NCBI GenBank assembly: GCA_942491465.1 | Contig: CALOBA010000002.1 | Coordinates: forward strand, 1 to 64,000 | From: CALOBA01 sp942491465 | GTDB lineage: Bacteria > Pseudomonadota > Gammaproteobacteria > Chromatiales > Chromatiaceae | Length of the DNA stretch: 64,000 bases | Direction: 5' to 3' | Shown: piece after piece, positions 1 to 9,410 of the stretch | Layout: the number at the start of each line of letters is the position of its first letter | Position numbering within the stretch: position 1 is the first letter of the stretch | The notes under the pieces: model-generated | What the model was told of the DNA's origin: nothing | Databases searched by the model: none | Seen by the model: only the letters and a program-made list of their open reading frames with translations | Translations under genes and position numbers: made by a program

Positions 1-60
1 GTTGCCGAGCGTGAGGATCTGTTACCTTCGCTGGACCGCACCGTTACGTCAGGACTCCCC

Positions 61-612
61 ATGGCCCTTAAGGCAACCGTCTTCAAAGCCCAGGTCCAGA
101 TCAGCGATCTGGACCGCCACTACTACGAAAGCCATACGCTCACGCTCGCCCGCCATCCCTCGGAGACCGATGCGCGCATGATGGTCAGGCTCCTGGCCTT
201 CTGTCTCTTCGCCGATCCCCAGCTGAGCTTGACCAAGGGGCTCTCCACCGATGATGAGCCGGATCTGTGGCAGCGCAGCCTGAGCGGGGAGATCGAGCGC
301 TGGATCGAGCTGGGGCAACCGGACGAGCGGCGCCTGCGTCAGGCCTGCGGACGTGCCCGTCAGGTGGTGGTGATCAGCTATGCGGGCCGGGCGGCGGATC
401 TGTGGTGGCAGCAAAACAGTGCCAATCTGGCGCGGCTGAGCAACCTGCGCGTGCTGGATCTCGATGCTGCTCAGGTTCAGGCCCTGACCGATCTGGTCGA
501 ACGCAGCATGGACCTGCAATGCACGATCGACGGCGGCCAGGTCTGGATCAGCACTGGCGAGTCGATGGTCGAGCTGACGCCGACCGTTTGGCAAGCGGGT
601 GGCGATCGATGA
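61..612 (+). CDS. yaeQ: YaeQ family protein
   Basis: The 183-residue product matches the YaeQ family in length (about 180 residues) and in its opening (MALKATVFKAQVQISDLDRH) and central blocks (RHPSETDARMMVRLLAF, WIELGQPDERRLRQA, VVVISYAGRAADLWW). YaeQ proteins are soluble cytoplasmic proteins with a PD-(D/E)XK nuclease-like fold; their biochemical role is not settled. The ATG at 61 gives the family N-terminus, although no clear Shine-Dalgarno sequence precedes it. The gene stands alone, and its end lies 26 bp upstream of an inserted IS4-type MITE. Confidence 0.93.
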   Translation: MALKATVFKAQVQISDLDRHYYESHTLTLARHPSETDARMMVRLLAFCLFADPQLSLTKGLSTDDEPDLWQRSLSGEIERWIELGQPDERRLRQACGRARQVVVISYAGRAADLWWQQNSANLARLSNLRVLDLDAAQVQALTDLVERSMDLQCTIDGGQVWISTGESMVELTPTVWQAGGDR

Positions 613-628
613 GCGCGCTCACTGACCT

Positions 629-770
629 GGCTGCCACCCAATGCCATTAAGTTAGCGAGCGATGGGAGCGCTTTGTGGGAGCGGCTTCAAGCCGCGACTC
701 GGCTCGCGCGGCGACCGTCGCGGCTGGAAGCCGCTCCCACGGCTTAACTTAACGGCATTGGGCTGCCACC
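629..770. mobile_element. IS4-type MITE with 10-bp target duplication
   Basis: A 122-bp element (639-760) is bounded by inverted termini CAATGCCATTAAGTTA (639-654) and TAACTTAACGGCATTG (745-760), which pair with one mismatch. The 10-bp direct repeat GGCTGCCACC lies immediately outside both ends (629-638 and 761-770), as expected for a target-site duplication. The termini resemble those of IS4 itself (AATGCCG...GTTAAG, from memory), and IS4-family elements make duplications of about this size. There is no transposase, so it is non-autonomous. The interior is a REPIN. Confidence 0.85.
675..740. repeat. REPIN (two inverted REP hairpins) inside the MITE
   Basis: Two 23-bp arms face each other (675-697 and 718-740). 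Each starts at its outer end with GTGGGAGCGGCT and contains its own small hairpin (GCGGCTT...AAGCCGC). The arms differ at one central position. A second REPIN of the same type occurs at 42495-42557. No REP-associated tyrosine transposase (RAYT) is visible in the window. Confidence 0.8.
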
Positions 771-929
771 GAGGTCGCTAGCCGCGAGAACCCGCTCGTG
801 CTGCAGATGAAACAGAATCCAATTGTTCGATGGACACTCGGCGGTGATGCCGTCCGCCGGTGCATTTTCGAGGGTTGCGGACGCCGTGAGCGCCCGACCG
901 AAGGCATCGGGGTCGTGCGGATTGAACAT
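744..929 (-). CDS. small ORF truncated by the MITE
   Basis: A 61-codon ORF starts at an ATG that overlaps the stop of the upstream minus-strand ORF (TGATG), so the two look translationally coupled. Its last codons and its stop (TAA at 744-746) come from the MITE, so the original 3' end was probably displaced by the insertion. The product (MFNPHDPDAFGRALTAS...) has no family I recognise. No competing ORF lies on the plus strand here. It may be a remnant rather than a functional gene. Confidence 0.3.
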   Translation of the reverse strand: MFNPHDPDAFGRALTASATLENAPADGITAECPSNNWILFHLQHERVLAASDLGGSPMPLS

Positions 930-1261
930 CAGTCCATCATCGCCCCGTAGACTCCGAGCAGGCGGTCGGCGAGTTGAGCAGGGTCTGGAGTTGTCGCGAT
1001 AATCCGGACCAGCAAATGATACTGAGGATCATGATGCCACCCTGTCCCATGGACCAGGCTGCAAGCAAGATAGGCGAGCTGCTGACTTGGTGCGCGCAGG
1101 TGACCGACGTGCGGTTGTTCTCGGAGCCACTCGATGTGCCGGACGCTCGCGGACAATCCGAGGTGCCGCGAGTGGCCGGGCACCAAGGCATGCAGGACTT
1201 CGCTGCTCGGAGCGGATGGAAGCTGAATGGTTGTCGCCAGACGTTGGGAGAACGATGCCAA
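929..1261 (-). CDS. hypothetical protein, TTG start
   Basis: The 110-residue product is of unknown function, with a compact mixed composition (SEVLHALVPGHSRHLGL, LREQPHVGHLRAP, YLACSLVHGTGWHHD). The start is TTG, preceded by GGAGG with about 9 bp spacing, and the stop overlaps the ATG of the next minus-strand ORF. Both features favour a real gene over a chance ORF. Its start region overlaps, divergently, a plus-strand fragment beginning at 1255. I do not recognise the family and infer no function. Confidence 0.42.
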   Translation of the reverse strand: MASFSQRLATTIQLPSAPSSEVLHALVPGHSRHLGLSASVRHIEWLREQPHVGHLRAPSQQLAYLACSLVHGTGWHHDPQYHLLVRIIATTPDPAQLADRLLGVYGAMMD

Positions 1262-1551
1262 GTCGTCATGCCTCCGGCAGGTGCCTGCACTACTACTTCT
1301 ACTTCATCGACGCGCAGTTCGGCCTGCACTACCTGCGCATTCCGACCTGGGCGCCGTTTCGTCTGCAGGTCTACTTCAACGGCCACGGTTGGCTGGCGCG
1401 GCAGTTGACGCAGGCCGGCATCGCCTTCGAGACCGCCGACAACGCCTTCCTCAACATCGCCGACCCGATCGAGGCGCAACGCATCGCAGACAGCCTCGAT
1501 GCCGACGTGCTGCATCGCCACCTCGACGCGTGGGCGCAGCGCTTGCGGTGA
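1255..1551 (+). pseudogene. C-terminal fragment of a larger uncharacterised protein
   Basis: A 98-codon reading frame carries a striking conserved-looking block (CLHYYFYFIDAQFGLHYLRI, then PTWAPFRLQVYFNGHGWLAR and ADNAFLNIADPIEAQRIAD). I recall this block from the C-terminal half of longer uncharacterised bacterial proteins (about 400 residues, from memory). Here it begins almost at residue 1. ATG 1255 has GGGAG about 6 bp upstream, so the fragment could still be translated. The upstream part of the frame runs antisense to the 929-1261 ORF and does not look like protein. Most likely a truncated gene. Confidence 0.5.
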
Positions 1552-1673
1552 CGCGCGTCTGATCGCTCCAGCGGCCCGCGACGGCTTGAACCGATCGGAC
1601 TGCTGTCCTTTCCGCCACCGAGAGGGCGCTGGAGGACCGTGGGGCGAGTAACGACGCCGGAGCGTCGTTATGA

Positions 1674-2351
1674 TCACGGACTCCGCCGATCCGGCCCACC
1701 TGCCGGCCCGATCAGCCCGATGACGCCGTCGGCGTCGAATATGCCGTCGAGCCAGGCATCGAGCTGTTGTGGGGAAGCCAGCTCGATACGCTCCTCGGCC
1801 CAAGTCGGCACGGCACCGAAGCGCCGGCGCAATTGGCGCAGCAGCGTCTCGGCCTTGCCTTCGGTCTTGCCTTCGGTGACGCCTTCCTCTCGACCTTCTT
1901 CCCGAGCATCCTTGAGCAGACTTGCCTCGTCGAGCAGTGCGCGCTCGCGCACGAAGGCCAGCCGACGGGTCTCGGCATCGGCGCTCAAGCGCCCAAGCTT
2001 GTCGCGGGCCTTCAAAACGGCTTCGTCGGTGATGGTTGCCATTAGCGCTTCCTCTTGCCAGTGTTCAAACAGGATGATCCAGTCGGCGAGGGTCGGAGGC
2101 AGCCGGTCGCGCTGTCGGTCGGCCTTGCGCATCTCGACCAGGTATAGGGACAGCTCTTGACCGAGTCTGACCGACGGTCTGTCGGCATCGCGCATCTCGA
2201 AACACCAGAGGGCCTGATCGGCATGGTCCGGGCCGCGGAATAGGTCGAAGTCCAGCAGGTCGAGGATGATGTACTTGCCTTGGAGTTCTGCGGCATCGAT
2301 GCTCGGGTTGCGGACCCGCAGCCCGGTGATCGGCGGCGCGCGGTAGCGCAC
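1674..2351 (-). pseudogene. Rpn family nuclease, internally deleted
   Basis: The reading frame carries family sequence on both sides of a gap. The N-terminal part (LRVRNPSIDAAELQGKYIIL) runs directly into LLDFDLFRGPDHADQALWCF. In the intact paralogue at 48522-49451 these blocks are separated by about 55 residues that contain the catalytic Asp/Glu-x-Gln cluster. The C-terminus keeps the RLAFVRERALLDE helix, an EGREEG...EGK linker and a DUF4351-like tail (LLRQLRRRFGAVPTWAEERI). The true N-terminus (DPTNDYVFK block) is also missing: upstream in-frame sequence soon meets a stop. The core nuclease cannot be active as encoded. Confidence 0.75.
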
Positions 2352-2529
2352 GGCGTTGATCCTAGAAAGAGCAGTTGACCGCGCTGAGGCAAACTCAAGT
2401 ATCTGTTTTTCCAGGTCGCCTCATCAAGGTTGCCGGGGTCGACCTGTACAATTCCCTCGGCCGGGCTCCCCGATCCGATTGCGACCGGAGGACGCTTTCG
2501 CGGCCTCCGGCCAGCAGCCGAAGCCTTGC

Positions 2530-5127
<2,598 letters not shown>

Positions 5128-5182
5128 CGGGGATGACCTCGTTGGTGGGGATATCCGGTCTTTCTTAGGGTTATGGTGGAAC

Positions 5183-5209
5183 GTATGGCGGGGGCGAGCG
5201 CGAATCAAG
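5183..5209 (-). promoter_or_regulatory. candidate sigma-32 (RpoH) promoter for clpB
   Basis: Reading the minus strand, CTTGATT (5203-5209) is followed after 12 bp by CGCCATAC (5183-5190). These approximate the RpoH elements CTTGAAA and CCCCATNT at a permitted spacing. The site lies 56-82 bp upstream of the clpB start, where heat-shock control of clpB is expected. The match is imperfect, especially at -10. Confidence 0.4.
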
Positions 5210-5352
5210 GATCGTGCCAATTTCTTGGCGACGCGCCGGCGGCAACGCCGTGATCTCGACGAGTGCGACGCCTCTGCCGACATCGTCGAGTAGACTAGCG
5301 CCGTCGACCGTCTACCCAAATCCCACGCAACCGCTGCCGCCGAGCCCCAGTT

Positions 5353-6630
5353 ATGAGCATCACAACGCAGGCCGATCATTCCGAACAGGCTTGGCGCTGG
5401 CCGGCCTATCGGGGGCGCCACCCGCGCGCTGCCGCGGCCAGCCCGGCGCCTTTGCCGCGTCCATCCATGCTGCCGGGCCTGGCATCCGCCGCGTTCATCG
5501 AGTGGCGCTACTACGCCGTGCTGTCCGATGCCTTTCACGGCATCGTTGGGCTGGCACTGGTGAATCCCGATCTGCGTTTCCCGGCCATCGCCGAGGGCGG
5601 GCTGTTGCTGATCGTTGCCGGTGTGCTCGATCGGCCGCCGTTGTCGGCCCCCGGGGGCGCAGCCGCGCTGGCCGAACCCGCCGAGCTGTGTTGGATGCAC
5701 CTGTTCCGCACGGCGGACTGTCGGTTCGATCATCCGGGGCCGGGTGGCCTCCAGGCCGGCGATGCCGATTGCTGCATCGAGCTGCGCCAGTCGAGCGCAT
5801 CCGAGGCGGAGATCCGCATCGACAGCGGGCTCGGCCTCAGCCTGTCCCTGAGCCACCGCGGATTGGGCGGCAGCGCCATCCCACCCCAGCTTGATCCCGC
5901 CCTGGACGGACTGCTCGGGCGCGTCGCCGGCAGTCATTGGCAGGTCGGGTGTCCGTCGCCGGTGGCGGCTTGCACCGGCGAGCTGATCCTCGGGGCCGGC
6001 CTGGTGGAGGGGCTGCCGCGCGTGCCCGGCGTCGGCGACAGTTTTGCCAGCCCGGCGCTGCGTGCGCGTCTGACCGATGGCGAAGGACACTTCCGCTGGC
6101 AAGGCGCCAGCGGCTACTACGAGCATAGCTTCGGAGTCCGGCCGCTGCCGCTGCACGGCTGGGATTTTCTGTTCGTGCCCGATGCCGCGGGGTGCCGATC
6201 GCTGGTCATGCAGACCTACCGCGGCAGCGACATCCTCAGCTACGTGGATTGCTGTTGGGAGGATGCGGGACGCTGGCGTCGCCAGCGCTTCTCCGTGGAT
6301 GCGTCAAGCCTGCGCTGGGCCGAGGTCTGTTTCGATCCGGTGCTCGGGGTCACCCGACCGACCCGTCGCGTTATCGAGGCCCGGGCCGGCGGGCTGCGAT
6401 TGACGGTGGACAACCGCGTCCTGCACCGCATCCCGCTGCTGCGGCCCCGGCGGGCGGTGGTGCGCCACTTCTTCATCAGCGAAGAGATCGGTGTTGCGGA
6501 TTGGCGCCTCAGCGACGCCGATGGCCGGGTGCTGGTGGAGGCACAGGGGCAGCCCTGCGGGGGGGAGCTCGCGCACCGGCGTCTGCGCGTGCCGGCCGCG
6601 GCGTCCGACCAGGAGGTGCAGGTCGCATGA
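5353..6630 (+). CDS. CrtC/AttH-like lipocalin-fold protein (putative)
   Basis: The 425-residue product has no signal peptide. Its recognisable features are an early FIEWRYYAVLSDAFHGIVGL block and a central GYYEHSFGVRPLPLHGWDFL block (about residue 255) followed by SLVMQTYRGSDIL. This pattern recalls the CrtC (carotenoid hydratase)/AttH/tocopherol-cyclase-like superfamily, but the assignment is from pattern memory. The stop overlaps the next gene's ATG (ATGA), so it is co-translated with a geranylgeranyl-reductase-family flavoprotein. That supports a role on an isoprenoid or lipid substrate. The first ~38 residues are Ala/Pro/Arg-rich and ATG 5353 lacks a good ribosome site, so the start may lie later, for example at ATG 5467. 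Confidence 0.6.
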   Translation: MSITTQADHSEQAWRWPAYRGRHPRAAAASPAPLPRPSMLPGLASAAFIEWRYYAVLSDAFHGIVGLALVNPDLRFPAIAEGGLLLIVAGVLDRPPLSAPGGAAALAEPAELCWMHLFRTADCRFDHPGPGGLQAGDADCCIELRQSSASEAEIRIDSGLGLSLSLSHRGLGGSAIPPQLDPALDGLLGRVAGSHWQVGCPSPVAACTGELILGAGLVEGLPRVPGVGDSFASPALRARLTDGEGHFRWQGASGYYEHSFGVRPLPLHGWDFLFVPDAAGCRSLVMQTYRGSDILSYVDCCWEDAGRWRRQRFSVDASSLRWAEVCFDPVLGVTRPTRRVIEARAGGLRLTVDNRVLHRIPLLRPRRAVVRHFFISEEIGVADWRLSDADGRVLVEAQGQPCGGELAHRRLRVPAAASDQEVQVA

Positions 6631-7853
6631 ACGGTTCAACCCAGATGCCAAGCCCGGATGTGATCGTCGTCGGCGCCGGACCGGCGGGCAGCACCGCTGC
6701 CGCCCACCTGGCCAGGGCCGGTGTGGCCACCTTGCTGGTGGACAAGTCCGACTTCCCGCGCGACAAGGTCTGCGGCGACTGCCTCAGCCCCCGTGCACAG
6801 TTCTTTCTCGACCGGCTCGGGGTGCTCGACCGGGTCGAGGCCGAGGCCCATCGCACCGATCATATCCTGTTCCGATCACCGTCCGGGTTCGCCGCCTCCA
6901 CCGAGATCACCGGCGCACCGGGGATGCCGAGCCGCACGCTGGTGATCCCGCGTCGACGCTTCGATCACCTGCTCCAGCAGCAGGCGGTGGCCGACGGCGC
7001 CGTTTTCCAGGTCGCCCACGTCCGCCGGCTGCTGCGTCGGGATGGCCGTGTGACCGGCATCCGGCTGGGCGATCGGTCGATCGAGGCGCGCTTGGTCATC
7101 ATCGCCACCGGCGCGGCCATGGGGCTGTTGAAGGAGGCGGGGCTGGCGCCTGCGCAGCGGGTGCACAGTGTGGCCGCCCGCGGCTACTTCCGTGGTCTGC
7201 GCGACAGCGGCGACGGGCTGCGGTTCTTCTTCGACGACCTGCCGCTGCCCGGCTACGCCTGGCTGTTCCCGACCGGGCCCGACCGTGCCAACCTGGGCTA
7301 TTGGTTCAGCGGCCGGGGGACGGTCTCGGCGCCGGCCGAGCTGAAACGGTTGCTCGCCGGACACGGTGAGCTGCGCGAGCACCTGGCCGGGGCCGAGGCG
7401 GATGGGGCCATCGCCGGTTTTCCGATCCGCACCGATTTCCTTCGCGCGCCGATTCTGGCCGACGGGCTTGTGTGCGTCGGCGAGGCGGCGGGGCTGGTGA
7501 ATCCGTTTACCGGCGAGGGCATCGACTACGCCATCGAATCCGGCGAGCTGGCCGCCCGCACCATTATCGCCGCCCTCGACGCCCACCGTGGACCGATCTC
7601 CGTCCGCGCCCTGGCCCCGTATCGGCGCGACCTGAACCGGCACTTCCGCAGCCTGTTCCTGCTCATGGAGGCGGCACACCGTTGGGGCTTCAATGCCCCG
7701 GTATTCGATCGCTTGTTCGGTCGCGGAGTCCGCGGTCAGGCCCTGGTGGATCGGCTGATCCGTGTCTGCTTCGGCGCGGCGCCGCCGCGACAGATGCTCG
7801 TGCCGCATCAGCTTGTCGCGCTGCTGCTCGATCGCCCCGGGCGGTCGAACTGA
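6627..7853 (+). CDS. geranylgeranyl reductase family FAD-dependent oxidoreductase
   Basis: The 408-residue flavoprotein has an N-terminal dinucleotide fold (VIVVGAGPAGSTAAAHLARA), the family signature VDKSDFPRDKVCGDCLSP after it, and the second FAD motif (VCVGEAAGLVNPFTGEGIDY) near residue 285. Family members (ChlP/BchP, archaeal GGR) reduce double bonds of geranylgeranyl chains; related enzymes act on other polycyclic or lipid substrates. The gene overlaps the upstream CrtC/AttH-like gene by 4 bp (ATGA), giving a two-gene operon. It is not clearly BchP: there is no bacteriochlorophyll gene context here, so the substrate is open. Confidence 0.85.
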   Translation: MNGSTQMPSPDVIVVGAGPAGSTAAAHLARAGVATLLVDKSDFPRDKVCGDCLSPRAQFFLDRLGVLDRVEAEAHRTDHILFRSPSGFAASTEITGAPGMPSRTLVIPRRRFDHLLQQQAVADGAVFQVAHVRRLLRRDGRVTGIRLGDRSIEARLVIIATGAAMGLLKEAGLAPAQRVHSVAARGYFRGLRDSGDGLRFFFDDLPLPGYAWLFPTGPDRANLGYWFSGRGTVSAPAELKRLLAGHGELREHLAGAEADGAIAGFPIRTDFLRAPILADGLVCVGEAAGLVNPFTGEGIDYAIESGELAARTIIAALDAHRGPISVRALAPYRRDLNRHFRSLFLLMEAAHRWGFNAPVFDRLFGRGVRGQALVDRLIRVCFGAAPPRQMLVPHQLVALLLDRPGRSN

Positions 7854-7933
7854 GACCCTTGGCCGCTGCGGCGGCGTGGGCGAGGGGCCTCCGGTCGATC
7901 CTCGTCGAGGCCGGCCCGATCGGCGTCGTCGGG

Positions 7934-8353
7934 TCAGCCGGTCGCGCTGGCCCGGCGGGCGATCAGATAGACGCGTTCGATGAAGTGCTCCATCCCGGCC
8001 TGGCGGTTCGCGCTCAGGTGCTCGGCGAGGCCGAGTCGGTTGATGTAGGGACCGGGATCGGTGGCCAGGATCTCTTCCGGCGGCTTGTGCTGGAACGGGA
8101 TCAGCAGCAGCGCCACCAAGCCGCGGACCAGCGGCGTCTCGGCGTCCGCCCGGTACTCGACCAAGGCCGGGTCACCATCGGTGAGCGCGCCGGTCAGCCA
8201 GGTGCGCGTGTTGCAGCCCTTCACCAGGTTGGCGTCGGTGCGCTCTTGGTCGGTGATCGTCAGCAGCTCACGGCCCAGATCGCCGATCAGCTCGTAACGG
8301 TCCTCCCAGCGATCCATCAGCTCGAAGGCCTCGTAGATGTCATGTGTGTCCAT
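7934..8353 (-). CDS. SufE family Fe-S assembly sulfur acceptor
   Basis: The 139-residue SufE-fold protein accepts persulfide sulfur from a cysteine desulfurase for iron-sulfur cluster assembly. The family opening (EAFELMDRWEDRYELIGDLG) is present. The loop with the acceptor cysteine is VKGCNTRTW (Cys47), aligned with VxGCxSxxW of SufE/CsdE. No suf or csd gene is adjacent, so this is an orphan copy; whether it serves SufS or CsdA cannot be told from the window. Confidence 0.9.
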   Translation of the reverse strand: MDTHDIYEAFELMDRWEDRYELIGDLGRELLTITDQERTDANLVKGCNTRTWLTGALTDGDPALVEYRADAETPLVRGLVALLLIPFQHKPPEEILATDPGPYINRLGLAEHLSANRQAGMEHFIERVYLIARRASATG

Positions 8354-8672
8354 GGTCGTCGGCTTGCCTCGGGGTTGCTTGATTCGGCGCTGAAGGTACC
8401 CGGGCGCATCAGCGACCGGGCGCCGTCGCTCAATGGCGCTACTATAGACTGAAACCTGTCGACGGGGCCCTGAGACGCGCCTTCAGGGCGACCGCGGACG
8501 GCCGTGTCGAGCCGGGAGCTGCGGGGCTTTTGTGGTCTTAAAGCTTGCGAGCGGTAGTTTTTTCAGGATGAGCGGTCAGGATTCGCGGGTCAACCTAAGG
8601 GAAATGGTAATTGACAGCTGCTAGACTTGAAATCTGTTGGTGTCTACCGGCCATTTTCCCGTGGAGGTTTCG
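8354..8672. other. intergenic region between divergent sufE and hemerythrin genes
   Basis: This 319-bp gap separates divergently transcribed genes and should hold both promoters. I see a short inverted repeat (GCCCTGA at 8467 with TCAGGGC ending at 8489) without a T-run. I find no convincing -35/-10 pair. Confidence 0.3.
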
Positions 8673-9251
8673 ATGTCTGCTGCGAGCACGTCGTTTGTTG
8701 GTGATGGCGCCCTGTCCCCCTCGGCCATCGCCGCGGAATCCACGCCTTGTTTCATGCGTTGGCGCGATCAATGGGCGTTCGGGATCGAGCCCCTCGATAC
8801 CGACAACCGTATGCTTTGCGCGTTGATCGAGCGCATCGCCCGCGAGTTCTGCGCCAATCACTTCCCTGCCGCGGCATTCGTCGAGGCCACGGTCGGCGAA
8901 GATCGGTCCTGCCTGCCGGAGATGGGCGTGTCGGCGGATCAGGCCGGCGCGACGGCCTCGCTGATGCTGCACCTGCATGTGCTCGGCGAGCATGTGCGCG
9001 CCCATTTCGCGCGGGAGGAGGATCTGATGCGGGCCAACGACTACCCGGACATCGCCGCCCATCAGCGCGAGCATCGTCTGATGCTGGCCGAGTACGTCGA
9101 TCTACTGCGCGGGGTCGGCACCGATGTCGGGGGTGCCCTGGATTTGGAGACCCTGCGCTCGCTGAAGCGCTGGCTGCTGGGGCACCTACTCGATACCGAT
9201 CGCAAGTTGGCGGCCTACCTGCACGGGCTGGAGCGGATCACCCGTCATTGA
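8673..9251 (+). CDS. bacteriohemerythrin-like protein with one iron ligand missing
   Basis: This 192-residue hemerythrin-domain protein starts at ATG 8673, preceded by GGAGG at 5-6 bp. The di-iron ligands are mostly present: His111 and Glu115 (HFAREED), His130 and His134 (HQREH), and His171 and Asp176 (HLLDTD). The first histidine, expected in the IDxQH-type motif of helix A, is replaced: the sequence reads LDTDNRML, with Asn45 at that site. A roughly 30-residue insertion lies between helices A and B (residues about 62-95). The family binds O2 at the di-iron site; loss of one ligand could make a mono- or altered-iron centre. Confidence 0.85.
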   Translation: MSAASTSFVGDGALSPSAIAAESTPCFMRWRDQWAFGIEPLDTDNRMLCALIERIAREFCANHFPAAAFVEATVGEDRSCLPEMGVSADQAGATASLMLHLHVLGEHVRAHFAREEDLMRANDYPDIAAHQREHRLMLAEYVDLLRGVGTDVGGALDLETLRSLKRWLLGHLLDTDRKLAAYLHGLERITRH

Positions 9252-9306
9252 GGCCGGAGCGCTCCGGCGTTGCCGAGCCCCGGCTCGCCAAGGGTTGCGC
9301 GGGGCC

Positions 9307-9410
9307 TAGTCAAGGTTCAGAAACAAGTGGTGCAGACGCAACGACGAAACGGCCAATCCAAAGGCTCAGCGAGCGGGCGTCTGCACCACTTGTTTTTGAA
9401 TCGATCCTTA
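9307..9410. mobile_element. MITE family copy A
   Basis: An approximately 100-bp palindromic element. The arms share the 19-bp core AAACAAGTGGTGCAGACGC and face inward around a ~35-bp centre. It starts GTCAAGGTTCAG and ends GAACCGATCC (here with one substitution), and is flanked by CTA on the left and TTA on the right. Three further copies lie at 28574, 42034 and 46329. The right flanking TTA is also the stop codon (TAA, minus strand) of the adjacent glycosyltransferase gene. Confidence 0.85.
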
